Positions 32,412-41,405 are shown, counted from the stretch's first letter. The stretch is DNA of 64,000 bases from Nocardia nova SH22a (GCF_000523235.1 NZ_CP006850.1:6820001-6884000), one strand, 5' to 3'. Notes: a model not told the origin generated them from the sequence alone. Program-made: numbers and translations.

Positions 32412-33581
32412 TCACAATCCGAGGATGGTGGAGGCGATGATGGTGCGCTGCACCTCGTTCGAGCCTCCGTAGATGCTGGTCTTGCGGTAGTTCAGATAGG
32501 TCGGGCCGGTGCGCTGCGCCCAATCGGGTCCGGCGGTGTCGGCGCCGACCGGCAGCGCGTCCGGGCCCGCGACGTCGAGCATCAGCTCGGTGGCCGCCTG
32601 CTGCAGTTCGGTGCCGCGCAACTTCAGCACCGACGAGACCGGATTCGGTTTGCCCTCGGCGGAATTGGCGACCACGCGCAGCAGCGTCAGCTCCAGCGCG
32701 AGCAGTTCGTTCTCCAGCTCCGCGACGCGCGAGGCGAACACCGGATCCTCGAGCAGGGTGCCCGAGCCCGACTTGATCTGCGCCGCATGCTCCTTGGCGG
32801 TCGCGACGACGACCTTGGTGCGGCCGACACCGGCGATCCCGGTGCGCTCGTTGCCGAGCAGGAACTTCGCGTAGGTCCAGCCCATGTTCTCCTCGCCGAC
32901 CAGCTGATCGGCGGGAACGCGCACGTTCTCGAAGAAGACCTCGTTCACCTCGTGGTGCCCGTCGATCAGCTTGATCGGGCGCACGGTGACCCCGGGGGAA
33001 TTCACGTCGAACAGCAGCATGGAGATGCCTGCCTGCTTCTTCGGCGCGTTCGGGTCGGTGCGGACCAGGCAGAAGATCCAGTCGGCGTACTGGGCCAGGG
33101 TGGTCCAGATCTTCTGGCCGTTGACGATGTAGGAATCACCGTCGCGCACGGCGGTGGTGCGCAGCGAGGCGAGATCGGATCCGGCGTCCGGCTCGGAGAA
33201 GCCCTGGCACCACCAGATGTCCAGCGACGCGGTCGGCGGGAGGAAACGCTGCTTGAGTTCCTCGGAACCGAACTGCGCGATCACCGGGCCGATCATGTTC
33301 GCGTTGAAAGTCAGCGGCTCCGGCACACAGGCCAGCTGCATCTCGTCTTCCCAGATGTGGCGCTGCATGGAGGTCCAGTCCTGGCCACCCCACTGCGCCG
33401 GCCACTTCGGCACCGCGATTCCCTTGCCGTGCAGCAGTTTATGGGCGGTAACTATGTCGTCGCGGGAGAGTTCCCGGCCGTTTTTGACCTTGTCCCGGAT
33501 TTCCGCCGGAATCTCGGTCCGAAAGAACGTACGCAGATCATCCCGGAAGGCCACCTCATCGGGTGACAGGGCAAGTTTCAT
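32412..33581 (-). CDS. Acyl-CoA dehydrogenase, large-subunit type
   Basis: 389-residue acyl-CoA dehydrogenase. MKLALSPDEVAFRDDLRTFF, WWCQGFSEPDAGSDLASLRT (FAD and substrate-binding region), FCLVRTDPNAPKKQAG and the C-terminal YRKTSIYGGSNEVQRTIIA are family motifs. The C-terminal motif reads YGGSNEVQ, so the glutamate of the YEGT motif in short-chain enzymes is absent. First gene of a two-gene operon with the smaller dehydrogenase. GGTGGGAG lies about 6 bp before ATG 33581 (ATG 33587 is possible). A 23-bp palindrome 20-42 bp upstream is a probable operator. Confidence 0.93.
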   Translation of the reverse strand: MKLALSPDEVAFRDDLRTFFRTEIPAEIRDKVKNGRELSRDDIVTAHKLLHGKGIAVPKWPAQWGGQDWTSMQRHIWEDEMQLACVPEPLTFNANMIGPVIAQFGSEELKQRFLPPTASLDIWWCQGFSEPDAGSDLASLRTTAVRDGDSYIVNGQKIWTTLAQYADWIFCLVRTDPNAPKKQAGISMLLFDVNSPGVTVRPIKLIDGHHEVNEVFFENVRVPADQLVGEENMGWTYAKFLLGNERTGIAGVGRTKVVVATAKEHAAQIKSGSGTLLEDPVFASRVAELENELLALELTLLRVVANSAEGKPNPVSSVLKLRGTELQQAATELMLDVAGPDALPVGADTAGPDWAQRTGPTYLNYRKTSIYGGSNEVQRTIIASTILGL

Positions 33582-33958
33582 GGGCATCTCCCACCGTATT
33601 CGTAGGTTCGAATCGAATCTACGCTCCGAACCGAACCGCTCGTCGACCGGATCATAAACGACGAATCGCGCGAAACACCGCGATCCCCAGCTACCGAACA
33701 CCCTTGGTTACCGACGCGTACTCTTAGGTTGCCGCGAAAAGGGCGCAGCCTGCGGAATTCTCCCGGAATTCAATAAGTTAATTGCGATTCGCATCCGGTG
33801 CGGGGAAGCTTCGATGCGGCGAGCACGGATCGCGGCCCTCTCGGCCGGAGCCGCCGCATTTTGCCATCTCGGCAACGTTTCTTGCCAGCATCTCGGATCC
33901 GGAGTGATGCTCGAATCCGGGTGCCGCATCCGGCCCCGACGACGCGACGAGGAGTTCC
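33582..33958. other. Divergent intergenic region
   Basis: 377 bp between the dehydrogenase operon (minus) and the methyltransferase gene (plus). It holds the 23-bp palindrome listed separately, a stretch of lower GC around 33700-33790 (TACTCTTAGGTT, CAATAAGTTAATTG) that may contain promoters, and CGAGGAG before the methyltransferase ATG. No coding signal stands out. Confidence 0.5.
33601..33623. promoter_or_regulatory. 23-bp palindromic operator candidate for the acyl-CoA dehydrogenase operon
   Basis: The 23 bases at 33601-33623 run CGTAGGTTCGA then ATCGAATCTACG. They form an inverted repeat with 10 of 11 arm positions paired, the exception being 33606/33618. The site sits 20-42 bp upstream of ATG 33581, where a repressor would block the promoter. 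The size fits a TetR- or FadR-type regulator. The regulator gene is not adjacent. Confidence 0.6.
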
Positions 33959-34624
33959 ATGTCCACCACATCCCCCGCCGACACCTCCCCCACCGAACCC
34001 GCCGTGTTCTGGGAGCAGCGCTACCGCGACAGCGACCGGGTCTGGAGCGGCAACCCCAATCCCCTGCTGGTCCGCGAGACCAGCGGCCTGCGTCCCGGCC
34101 GGGCCCTCGATCTGGGCTGCGGCGAGGGCGCCGACGCGGTCTGGCTGGCCGGACAGGGCTGGCAGGTGGTCGGCGTCGACATCTCCGCGACCGCTCTCAC
34201 CCGTGCCGCCGCCCATGCCGAACAGGCCGGGGTCGCCGATCGCGTCACCTGGGAGCGCCACGAACTCGGGATCGGTTTCCCGGAGGGCCGGTTCGATCTG
34301 GTCAACGCGCAGTTCCTGCAGTCGCCGGTGGCCCTGGATCAGGACGGGGTGCTGCGTCGCGCCGCGGCGGCCGTGGCGCCCGGCGGGACCCTGCTGATCG
34401 TCATGCACGCCGAGTGGCCGACCTGGATGACCCCGGAGGAGTATCCCTTCGACGCCGAATTCCCCACTCGGGACGGCGTTTTGCGCAGCCTGAACCTCTC
34501 CGGCGACTGGACCACCGTCACGCTGGAGGCGGTGGAACGGGCGATCACCGCACCCGACGGCCGCGAGGGCACCCGCGCCGACAATGTGTGGCGGCTGACC
34601 CGCGCGGCGGACGCGCGGGACTAG
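33959..34624 (+). CDS. Class I SAM-dependent methyltransferase
   Basis: 221-residue methyltransferase. VFWEQRYRDSDRVWSGNPN precedes the SAM-binding motif I LDLGCGEGADAVWLA (about residues 51-65). Motif II (VVGVDIS) and motif IV region (FDLVNAQFLQSP) follow. The family includes tellurite-resistance-like and thiol methyltransferases; the substrate is not clear. It starts at ATG 33959 after GAGGAG. Its stop codon overlaps that of the helicase gene on the other strand by 4 bases (CTAG), so the two mRNAs are complementary at their 3' ends. Confidence 0.92.
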   Translation: MSTTSPADTSPTEPAVFWEQRYRDSDRVWSGNPNPLLVRETSGLRPGRALDLGCGEGADAVWLAGQGWQVVGVDISATALTRAAAHAEQAGVADRVTWERHELGIGFPEGRFDLVNAQFLQSPVALDQDGVLRRAAAAVAPGGTLLIVMHAEWPTWMTPEEYPFDAEFPTRDGVLRSLNLSGDWTTVTLEAVERAITAPDGREGTRADNVWRLTRAADARD

Positions 34625-36498
34625 CTGCGGGGCTTGCGGCGGTCGTGCTTGCGGCCGCCCTCCCGGCGCGGGCCGCGGCCGATCGGCCGATGCGACGGCG
34701 GGCCCTGATCGAGCTGCAGCTGGATCAGCACACCGCTGATCCTGGTCCGGCGCAACGCGTCCAGGGTCTCCGACGGCAGATCGGCGGGCAGTTCCACCAG
34801 GCTGTGGTCGGGCCGGATGCTGATATGACCGAAGTCGCTGCGACGCAGCCCGCCCTCGTTGGCGATGGCGCCGACGATCGCACCGGGAACGACGCGGTGG
34901 CGCTTACCGACCGCGATCCGGTAGGTCGCCATGTCGGCGCCGGTGGCACGGTGGCGCTGGGGACCTTCGGACCGGCGCTCACGCTCCTCGCGAGGGGCGC
35001 GTTCACGGCGGGGCGGCCGGATCGGCTCGGCCTCGGGCTCCATGAAGAAGTTCTCGCCGTCGTGACCGCCGATCGCCAGGGCGGCGGCGATATCGGCCAG
35101 CGGGATGTTGTGCTCGGCCTCGTAGTCCTCGATGAGCTTGCGGAACAGCGCGAGATTCGGCGAGGCGAGATTCTCGGTGATCGCATCGTGGAACTTGACC
35201 ACGCGCTGGGCGTTCACATCGTCGACGCTGGGCAGCTGCATCTCGGTCAGCGGCTGGCGGGTGGCGCGTTCGATGGCGTCGAGCAGGCGGCGCTCGCGGG
35301 GCGCGACGAACAGCAGCGCCTCACCCGTGCGCCCGGCACGTCCGGTGCGGCCGATGCGGTGCACATAGGACTCGGTGTCGTGCGGGATGTCGTAGTTGAC
35401 CACGTGCGAGATGCGGTCGACATCGAGTCCGCGGGCGGCCACATCGGTGGCGACCAGGATGTCGAGGGTGCCGGACTTCAGCTGGCCGATGGTGCGTTCG
35501 CGCTGGTTCTGCGCGATGTCACCGTTGATGGCCGCGGCCGAGTATCCACGGGCGCGCAACTTCTCGGCCAGCTCCTCGGTGGCCTGTTTGGTACGCACGA
35601 AGATGATCATCGCCTCGAACGGCTCGACCTCGAGGATACGAGTCAGCGCGTCCAGTTTGCGCTGGTAGGAGACGTGGACCCAGCGCTGGGTGATGTTGGT
35701 GTTGGTCGAGGTCTTGGACTTGACCGTGATCTCGACCGGATCCTTCAGATACTGCTTGGAGATCTTGCGGATCACCGACGGCATGGTCGCCGAGAACAGC
35801 GCGACCTGCTTTTCGGCCGGAGTGTCACGCAGGATGCGCTCGACGTCCTCCTGGAAACCCATCTTCAGCATCTCGTCGGCCTCGTCGAGGACCAGATACC
35901 GCAGCTGAGTCAGATCGAGGGTGCCGCGCTCGAGGTGGTCGATGACACGACCGGGCGTGCCGACCACGACCTGCGCGCCGCGCCGCAGACCCTGCAGCTG
36001 CACCGCGTAGTTCTGGCCGCCGTAGATCGGCAGCACGTGGATGCCCGGCAGGTGCGCCGAGTACCGGCCGAACGCCTCGGCGACCTGGATCGCCAGTTCG
36101 CGAGTGGGGGCCAGGACCAGCGCCTGCGGCGGCTTGGGCCGCTTGTCCAGGCCCATCAGGATCGGGATGGCGAAGGCGGCGGTCTTACCGGTACCGGTCT
36201 GGGCGAGACCGACGACATCGGCGCCGGACAGCAGCGGCGGAATGGTGGCCGCCTGGATCGGCGACGGCGACTCGTACCCGACGTCGGCGATGGCCGCGAG
36301 CAGCCGATCGTCGATGCCGAGATCGGCGAACGTCGGTTCGGACACCTCGGCCGCGCCCGATTCGGACGCGGCGGGCGCCGCACTCCCGTCGCGGTACCCG
36401 GTGGCGGCGTCCGCGGGACCTTCGTGGTTGCGCTCGTCTGCGCCTTCGGGCCTGTCGTCCCCGCCGCTGGGTACGCTGTCGACCGATGAGTTGTTCAT
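34621..36498 (-). CDS. DEAD-box ATP-dependent RNA helicase (DeaD/CsdA type)
   Basis: 625-residue RNA helicase with all family motifs: Q-motif (TFADLGI...SPIQAATIP), motif I AQTGTGKT, PTRELAIQ, TPGR, motif II DEAD (VLDEADEML), SATMP, and motifs IV-VI (ARGLDVD, YVHRIGRTGRAG). The C-terminal part has a DbpA-like RNA-binding domain (YRIAVGKRHRVVPGAIVGAI, GHISIRPDHSLVELP) and a basic tail. It unwinds RNA in ribosome assembly or decay, often cold-induced. The acidic/Ala-rich N-terminus is likely disordered. A TAAACT box lies 10 bp before ATG 36498, giving only a very short leader. Confidence 0.96.
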   Translation of the reverse strand: MNNSSVDSVPSGGDDRPEGADERNHEGPADAATGYRDGSAAPAASESGAAEVSEPTFADLGIDDRLLAAIADVGYESPSPIQAATIPPLLSGADVVGLAQTGTGKTAAFAIPILMGLDKRPKPPQALVLAPTRELAIQVAEAFGRYSAHLPGIHVLPIYGGQNYAVQLQGLRRGAQVVVGTPGRVIDHLERGTLDLTQLRYLVLDEADEMLKMGFQEDVERILRDTPAEKQVALFSATMPSVIRKISKQYLKDPVEITVKSKTSTNTNITQRWVHVSYQRKLDALTRILEVEPFEAMIIFVRTKQATEELAEKLRARGYSAAAINGDIAQNQRERTIGQLKSGTLDILVATDVAARGLDVDRISHVVNYDIPHDTESYVHRIGRTGRAGRTGEALLFVAPRERRLLDAIERATRQPLTEMQLPSVDDVNAQRVVKFHDAITENLASPNLALFRKLIEDYEAEHNIPLADIAAALAIGGHDGENFFMEPEAEPIRPPRRERAPREERERRSEGPQRHRATGADMATYRIAVGKRHRVVPGAIVGAIANEGGLRRSDFGHISIRPDHSLVELPADLPSETLDALRRTRISGVLIQLQLDQGPPSHRPIGRGPRREGGRKHDRRKPRS

Positions 36499-36549
36499 AT
36501 TGACCAGCAGTTTAATGCCTCACGGTGGCCGCCCGGACCATCGGGCCAA

Positions 36550-36555
36550 TACGGT
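36550..36555 (+). promoter_or_regulatory. -10 box for leaderless nitrilase-family gene
   Basis: TACGGT ends 7 bp before ATG 36563, with no Shine-Dalgarno sequence. A leaderless transcript would start at or next to the ATG, which supports the long N-terminal extension being translated. Confidence 0.45.
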
Positions 36556-36562
36556 GAGACGT

Positions 36563-37645
36563 ATGCAACCGCAGCAGCCGCCCTCGCGAGCCGTTCCGGA
36601 AACCGCCGAAACCCTGCGGCCCACCGCATCTGCGCCCGATGGGACGAATTCCGCCCCCGCCGACACTCCGCACGCGAGTGACGAAACCGACACCTCCACG
36701 CCGCCTCCGGCGACGGCGGCGACCGGCTCGATCGTGATCGGCTACTCGGCCACCGCGGAGACCGGACACTCCGTTCGGGCCGGCGCGGTGGGCCTCGGGG
36801 AACGGCCCGCCGCACAACCGGCCGCCCACGCCGAGCCGCCGCCTCCCGTCGACATCGCGGTCGTGCAGTTCGGGCCCTACACCGACAAGGCGGCCAATCT
36901 GGCGGCACTGCGCGGGCATGTCCGCGCCGCCGCCGAACTCGGCGCGAAAGTGGTTGTGGCGCCGGAATACTCGATGTTCGCGGTGAAGCGCCTGGATCAG
37001 CGGGTGGTCGCGGCGGCGGAACCGCTGACCGGCGCGTGGGTGAGCGAATTGCGCGGGCTCGCCGCCGAATTCGGCGTGCACGTGGTGGCCGGTGTGGTCG
37101 AGTCCGCGGGCGGGGCCGATGCCGATCGGGTCCACAACACGCTGGTCGCCGCCGCTCCGGACGCCGAATTCGCGGCGATCTACCGCAAGGTGCACCTCTA
37201 CGACGCCTTCGGTTTCCGGGAATCGGAGGTGGTGGCGCCGGGCGCCATCGAAGCACCCGCGATATTCACCGTGGACGGGGTGAGCTTCGGCCTGCAGACC
37301 TGCTTCGATCTGCGGTTCCCCGAGGGCTGCCGCCGCATCGCGGCGGCGGGCGCGCAGGTGCTTCTACTTCCGGCGCAATGGATTCCGGGGCCCGGCAAGC
37401 TGGATCAGTGGACCACGTTGCTGCGCGCGCGTGCGATCGAGAACACGGTCTACGTGGCCGCGGCCGATCATTGCGCCCCACGGGGTGCGGGCGCGTCGAT
37501 GATCATCGACCCGGCCGGTCACCTGCTGGCCGAACTGGGCGAGGCGGACGGCATCGCCACCGGCCGCATCGATCTCGATCACCTGCGGCAGATCCGCACC
37601 ACCAATCCCAGTCTGAGCCTGCGCAGGTTCACCATCGAGCCATAG
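36563..37645 (+). CDS. Carbon-nitrogen hydrolase (nitrilase superfamily) with disordered N-terminal extension
   Basis: 360-residue amidase-type enzyme. The Glu-Lys-Cys triad is Glu135 (PEYSMF), Lys209 (YRKVHLYD) and Cys247 (QTCFDLRFPE). The catalytic domain begins only at residue ~96 (PVDIAVVQFGPY). The first 95 residues are Pro/Ala/Thr-rich and look disordered. The leaderless -10 box at 36550-36555 supports the long start; an internal start near residue 90 would give the usual ~265-residue size. The ending IRTTNPSLSLRR resembles Nit2/deaminated-glutathione amidase relatives. The true substrate is unknown. Confidence 0.9.
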   Translation: MQPQQPPSRAVPETAETLRPTASAPDGTNSAPADTPHASDETDTSTPPPATAATGSIVIGYSATAETGHSVRAGAVGLGERPAAQPAAHAEPPPPVDIAVVQFGPYTDKAANLAALRGHVRAAAELGAKVVVAPEYSMFAVKRLDQRVVAAAEPLTGAWVSELRGLAAEFGVHVVAGVVESAGGADADRVHNTLVAAAPDAEFAAIYRKVHLYDAFGFRESEVVAPGAIEAPAIFTVDGVSFGLQTCFDLRFPEGCRRIAAAGAQVLLLPAQWIPGPGKLDQWTTLLRARAIENTVYVAAADHCAPRGAGASMIIDPAGHLLAELGEADGIATGRIDLDHLRQIRTTNPSLSLRRFTIEP

Positions 37646-37657
37646 ACTGAGGTCACG

Positions 37658-38299
37658 ATGATCTATCCGGATCGCTGGGTGGCCGGTCGCACGCTGGGTG
37701 AGTCGCTGCTGCATCTGCGGGCGTCGCATCCGCTCGTGCTGGGGCTGCCGCGCGGCGGGGTTCCGGTCGCCGCGGCGGTCCGCGAGGTTCTCGGCGGGGA
37801 CCTCGATGTCCTGCTGGTGCGCAAACTCGGCGTGCCCTGGCAGCCCGAACTGGCGATGGGCGCCATCGGCGAGGACGGGGTGCGGGTACTCAACGACGAT
37901 GTGGTCGGGCAGACGGGGGTGCGCACCGATCAGATCGCCGCGGTGGAGGCGCGCGAGCGGGCGGAGCTGTCGCGGCGCCAGGCCGTCATCCGGGCGCGGG
38001 TGCCGCGGCAGCCGATACGCGATCGGACCACGGTGATCGTCGACGACGGGATGGCCACCGGCGCGACCATGGCGGCGGCCTGCCGGGTGGCCCGCGGGTG
38101 CCGCCCGCGCCGGATCGCCGTGGCGGTGCCGGTGGCCTCGATCGAAGCGGTGGACCGGGTGCGCGAACTGGCCGGCGAGACGGTCTGCCCACTGATCCCG
38201 CGCTCGCTCGGCGGCGTCGGCGGCGCCTACCGCGACTTCCATCAACTCGGCGACGAGGAGATGCTCACCGTGCTGTGCGCCGGCGAGCCGGAGCACTGA
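37658..38299 (+). CDS. Phosphoribosyltransferase-domain protein
   Basis: 213-residue protein of the type-I phosphoribosyltransferase fold. LVLGLPRGGVPVAAAVREVLGG and LLVRKLGVPWQPELAMGAI open the fold. The PRPP-binding loop is VIVDDGMATGATM near residues 125-137, with acidic residues followed by a Thr-containing turn. Such stand-alone proteins are common in actinobacteria and their base substrate is unknown. It is 12 bp downstream of the amidase gene, so probably cotranscribed. Confidence 0.88.
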   Translation: MIYPDRWVAGRTLGESLLHLRASHPLVLGLPRGGVPVAAAVREVLGGDLDVLLVRKLGVPWQPELAMGAIGEDGVRVLNDDVVGQTGVRTDQIAAVEARERAELSRRQAVIRARVPRQPIRDRTTVIVDDGMATGATMAAACRVARGCRPRRIAVAVPVASIEAVDRVRELAGETVCPLIPRSLGGVGGAYRDFHQLGDEEMLTVLCAGEPEH

Positions 38300-38311
38300 G
38301 CATCGCGCGAA

Positions 38312-38851
38312 TCAGTCCGTGCCCGCATCGATCTCGGTGATCCCCTCCCGATGACGGCGGCCGAGTTCGGCGTAGTAGCCGGGGTTGATCCGGACCCATT
38401 CCGCCGCCTGCGTACCGGCGACGGGCCCCTTGCCCCGGGCGGGCGAACCCACGGCCAGCATGCCGTCGGGAATCTCGGTTCCGGGCGAGACCAGGGAGTG
38501 CGCGGCGATCACCGCACCGGCGCCGATCGTGGCCAGATCCAGCACGGTGGCGCCGTTGCCGACCATCGCCTCGGCGCCGACACTGGCCCCGTGCAGCACC
38601 ACGCCGTGCGCGATGGTGGCGCCCGGCCCCACCTCGACCGGCACCTCCGGCGCGGTATGGATGACGCTGTTGTCCTGCACATTCGCGCTCTCGCGGACGA
38701 TGATCGGGGCCAGGTCGGCGCGCAGCACCGCGCCGTACCAGATCGAGGCCCGGGCCTCGACCCGCACATCGCCGATCAGGGTGGCGGTGGGCGCGACGAA
38801 CGCGGCCGGATCCACCTGCGGGCGCTTACCTTCGAATTCGTAGCAGGGCAC
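38312..38851 (-). CDS. Gamma-carbonic anhydrase family protein
   Basis: 179-residue left-handed beta-helix protein built of hexapeptide repeats (TLIGDV, ASIWYG, TVLDLATIGAGAVIAA). Zinc ligand candidates His65 (NSVIHT), His82 and His87 (IAHGVVLHG) are all present, so carbonic anhydrase activity is possible, though many homologues are inactive or of other function. The GTG start at 38851 lies 6 bp after the EspG stop, at the end of a five-gene minus-strand operon. Why it accompanies ESX-type genes is unclear. Confidence 0.9.
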   Translation of the reverse strand: MPCYEFEGKRPQVDPAAFVAPTATLIGDVRVEARASIWYGAVLRADLAPIIVRESANVQDNSVIHTAPEVPVEVGPGATIAHGVVLHGASVGAEAMVGNGATVLDLATIGAGAVIAAHSLVSPGTEIPDGMLAVGSPARGKGPVAGTQAAEWVRINPGYYAELGRRHREGITEIDAGTD

Positions 38852-38857
38852 GGTTTC

Positions 38858-39616
38858 TCACCATTCGTCGTTCTCGGCGACCAGTCGTTCCGCGGCCGTG
38901 ACGATCGGACGCAACTGAGCGGCAAAGGTTTCCGCCGTCACACCGAGGATGTCCACGTCCTTGCGGGTGCGCACGACGTAGCGGCCGTCGTCCGCGACGT
39001 CCATCCAGCACAGCACGCCCAGCGGCCGCACACTGTCGTCGGCGCGCCGGGCCGAGACGACGATCTGGCCGATTCCGTCGCGCGGCTGTTTGAGCAGCCG
39101 CCGCATCCGCGCGGTGGTCGACGGCCCCGCGACCGGCACCGTGACCAGATCCCGGCTGTCCTCGCGCACCCGGTCCAGTGGCGCCGTCCGGCGCGGCTGG
39201 GCGCCGGGCGCATTCTCCGGAAGCAGCGAAACCACCCGGGCCGCGAAGGATTTCGCGTTGCCGACGAACAGCCGGACGTCGCCACCGCGATCGGCCGCGG
39301 CGCCGGGGCGCTGGGCGGCCACCACGGTGACCTGCCCGGATGACGCGCCCAGCACCCGCACCGGATCGGCGCCGTGCTCGCCGAAGACCTCGATCAGAAC
39401 GGCGGGGCGGGCCAGGATCCGCAATGCCGCCTCCAGATCGGGATCCAGGCAGGTCTCGGACCATTCGGTCAGTCCGGGCAGTTGTGCCGCACGTTCCACA
39501 CTGTCGCGGGCCGACAGCCGCACCGCGAGCGGATACGGAATGCGGTCACCGTCGATACGCTGCCAGGCCAGGGCGAACTGATCGGGGGTCAGGGTCCATC
39601 TCACCGCGGCGTCCAC
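38858..39616 (-). CDS. ESX secretion-associated protein, EspG family
   Basis: 252-residue cytosolic chaperone of type VII secretion. EspG binds PE/PPE-type heterodimers and keeps them soluble until export. WTLTPDQFALAWQRI (5-19), LPGLTEWSETCLDPDLEAALRILARP and the alternating strands up to RYVVRTRKDVDILGVT match the family. The GTG start (39616) is 12 bp after the PPE-like gene, the expected chaperone-client arrangement. No esx or ecc gene is in the window, so it would serve an ESX system elsewhere. Confidence 0.85.
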   Translation of the reverse strand: MDAAVRWTLTPDQFALAWQRIDGDRIPYPLAVRLSARDSVERAAQLPGLTEWSETCLDPDLEAALRILARPAVLIEVFGEHGADPVRVLGASSGQVTVVAAQRPGAAADRGGDVRLFVGNAKSFAARVVSLLPENAPGAQPRRTAPLDRVREDSRDLVTVPVAGPSTTARMRRLLKQPRDGIGQIVVSARRADDSVRPLGVLCWMDVADDGRYVVRTRKDVDILGVTAETFAAQLRPIVTAAERLVAENDEW

Positions 39617-39628
39617 CGCGCCCGGCGC

Positions 39629-40978
39629 TCAGTCATCCTCGGACCATTCCCCCAGGACGGGCGGCGTGGTCGGATCGAGCCGCCCGACCAGGTCACCGCC
39701 GGGTTCGGCCGGTTCCAGGAAGGTCGGCTCGTCCTCGAACTCGGAATAGTAGTCCTCGTCTTCTTCGTACTCGTCGTCCTCGCGGCGGACCGGTTTCAGC
39801 GCGACGGGCGGACTCTGGCGCACCGCGTCACCCGCGGCGAACGCGCCACCGGCCAGACCGCCCACGACACCGGCGCCCATCCCGGATATCGCGTCGCCGC
39901 TGGGACCGTGATCCTGGTCGCGGTCGTGTCTCTTGTCGCGGCCGTCCTGCTCGGAGTTCTGCGAATTCGAAGCCGGAGCGGTGCTGCTGGCCGGAGCCAC
40001 CCGAACGGCCGCCGGAGCCACCGGCGCCGACGGAGAGGGCGGCGCGGCCGACGAGGAGTTCGCCGGTGGCACAACGGGATTCGACGCCACGACCACGGGC
40101 TCACCGGGTACCGCCGCGGCGGGAGCGACGGTGGGCGGCACCGCGGCGGCGGGCGCCGGAGCGACCGGCACCGCGGCGGCCGGAGCGGTCGCGGCGGCCG
40201 GCGCCACCGGTGCGGGATCGTCGGCGTCCGGCTGCGCGGGGACGTCCGGCCGATCCGCGGAGGGAGCGGCCGCGGGCTGGGCATCGGGCCGGATTTCCGT
40301 GGTGGGCACCACCTTCGGCGCGACGGCGGTACCGGTAAGGTCCGCGCTGCCGCCACCGGGTGCGGTCGGATCCGGGCCGGGTTGCCCCATCGCCGGATTC
40401 GGATACATGCTGCCCTCGGGGAAGGCCGGGACATCGTCACCGGTACGCAGGAAGACTCCCGTGTACACGGTGTCCATCACGCGGACCGCGTCCTGGCGCA
40501 GATTCTCGGCGCTCTTCTGCTGCTCGGTGTTCGCGGTGGCCTGTTTGGGATCCAGTAGTGCCGCTTCCAGATTCGGCGTGAACACACTCGGCTGCGACAC
40601 CGTGGCGCGCAATGTCTCGGCAGCGTCGTTGGCCTGTCCGAGCCGCTGGCCGACAACCGCCATCACATCCGACAGCTGCTGGCCCAGTTCCTCGAAGGCG
40701 GTGACGGCCTCGGCCGCCAGTTGCGCCGCCCCACCGCGCCAGCCGTCGGCGATGGCGCCACGGATCTCCGCATGCGCCGACTGCACCGCCTCGGCCACCC
40801 CGGCCGCCGACCCCTGCCACGCCTGCCTGCCCTGGGTCAGGACCTCGGGCCGCAGTTCCAGCACGCCGCGCTGGATATCGGAATGGGTGAGGTTGTCGAA
40901 CACCTCGACGGTCGGCGCGTAGGCCGGATCGGTGTGCCCCTGCACCGGCGGCGTGCCGTTACCGCTGAGCCTATGCAT
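39629..40978 (-). CDS. PPE/WXG-like type VII secretion substrate with Ala/Pro linker and acidic tail
   Basis: 449-residue protein. Residues ~30-175 are helical and resemble the PPE/WXG hairpin: VLTQGRQAWQGSAAGVAEAV, IADGWRGGAAQLAAEAVTAF with a W-x-G turn, and GQQLSDVMAVVGQRLGQA. A ~200-residue Ala/Pro/Val low-complexity region follows. The C-terminus is strongly acidic (REDDEYEEDEDYYSEFEDE). It starts at ATG 40978, overlapping the preceding small gene by 8 bp, and is followed by EspG, its likely chaperone. It is probably exported by an ESX system. Confidence 0.78.
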   Translation of the reverse strand: MHRLSGNGTPPVQGHTDPAYAPTVEVFDNLTHSDIQRGVLELRPEVLTQGRQAWQGSAAGVAEAVQSAHAEIRGAIADGWRGGAAQLAAEAVTAFEELGQQLSDVMAVVGQRLGQANDAAETLRATVSQPSVFTPNLEAALLDPKQATANTEQQKSAENLRQDAVRVMDTVYTGVFLRTGDDVPAFPEGSMYPNPAMGQPGPDPTAPGGGSADLTGTAVAPKVVPTTEIRPDAQPAAAPSADRPDVPAQPDADDPAPVAPAAATAPAAAVPVAPAPAAAVPPTVAPAAAVPGEPVVVASNPVVPPANSSSAAPPSPSAPVAPAAVRVAPASSTAPASNSQNSEQDGRDKRHDRDQDHGPSGDAISGMGAGVVGGLAGGAFAAGDAVRQSPPVALKPVRREDDEYEEDEDYYSEFEDEPTFLEPAEPGGDLVGRLDPTTPPVLGEWSEDD

Positions 40979-41405
40979 GGCCGACCCCCACCGGTTGCGA
41001 CGGTGACACCGTGACCGCGGGCGGCACGGTGCGCGCGAGTGCGGCGGCGGAATCGCCATCGTGCTGGACGTAGGCCGCCGCGGCGGCGCGCAGGGTCTGC
41101 GCGAGTTGCCGTGCGGCAGCGGCGTATTCCTGCAACCGCTCCACCGCGTCGGCGGCCTTGCCCTCGAATCCGCCACGCAGTGCGGCGCCGGAATCGAAAC
41201 CACCGAAGCCGGGCAGCGCGGTGGCCGGGGCCAGCGCCCGGATCTGTTGTTCGATCTGCTCGGCGAGGGTCTCGTAGCGGCGTGCGCAGCGTTCGTGTGT
41301 GCCGTCACCGACGAGTACGCCGTCGATCCACAACCGGCCGTCCTCGACCGCCTGGGCCAGCACACCGACATCGGTGCGCAGATCACCCGCCTCGTGCGTC
41401 TGCAT
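40971..41405 (-). CDS. Small helical ESX-associated protein
   Basis: 144-residue, mostly helical protein: MQTHEAGDLRTDVGVLAQAV, YETLAEQIEQQIRAL and AADAVERLQEYAAAARQLAQ. It resembles the small partner proteins (PE/WXG100 or EspC-like type VII targets) that pair with PPE-type proteins. GGGGG precedes the ATG. It overlaps the PPE-like gene by 8 bp, consistent with a coexpressed heterodimer. No signal peptide. I cannot name the exact family. Confidence 0.72.
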   Translation of the reverse strand: MQTHEAGDLRTDVGVLAQAVEDGRLWIDGVLVGDGTHERCARRYETLAEQIEQQIRALAPATALPGFGGFDSGAALRGGFEGKAADAVERLQEYAAAARQLAQTLRAAAAAYVQHDGDSAAALARTVPPAVTVSPSQPVGVGHA

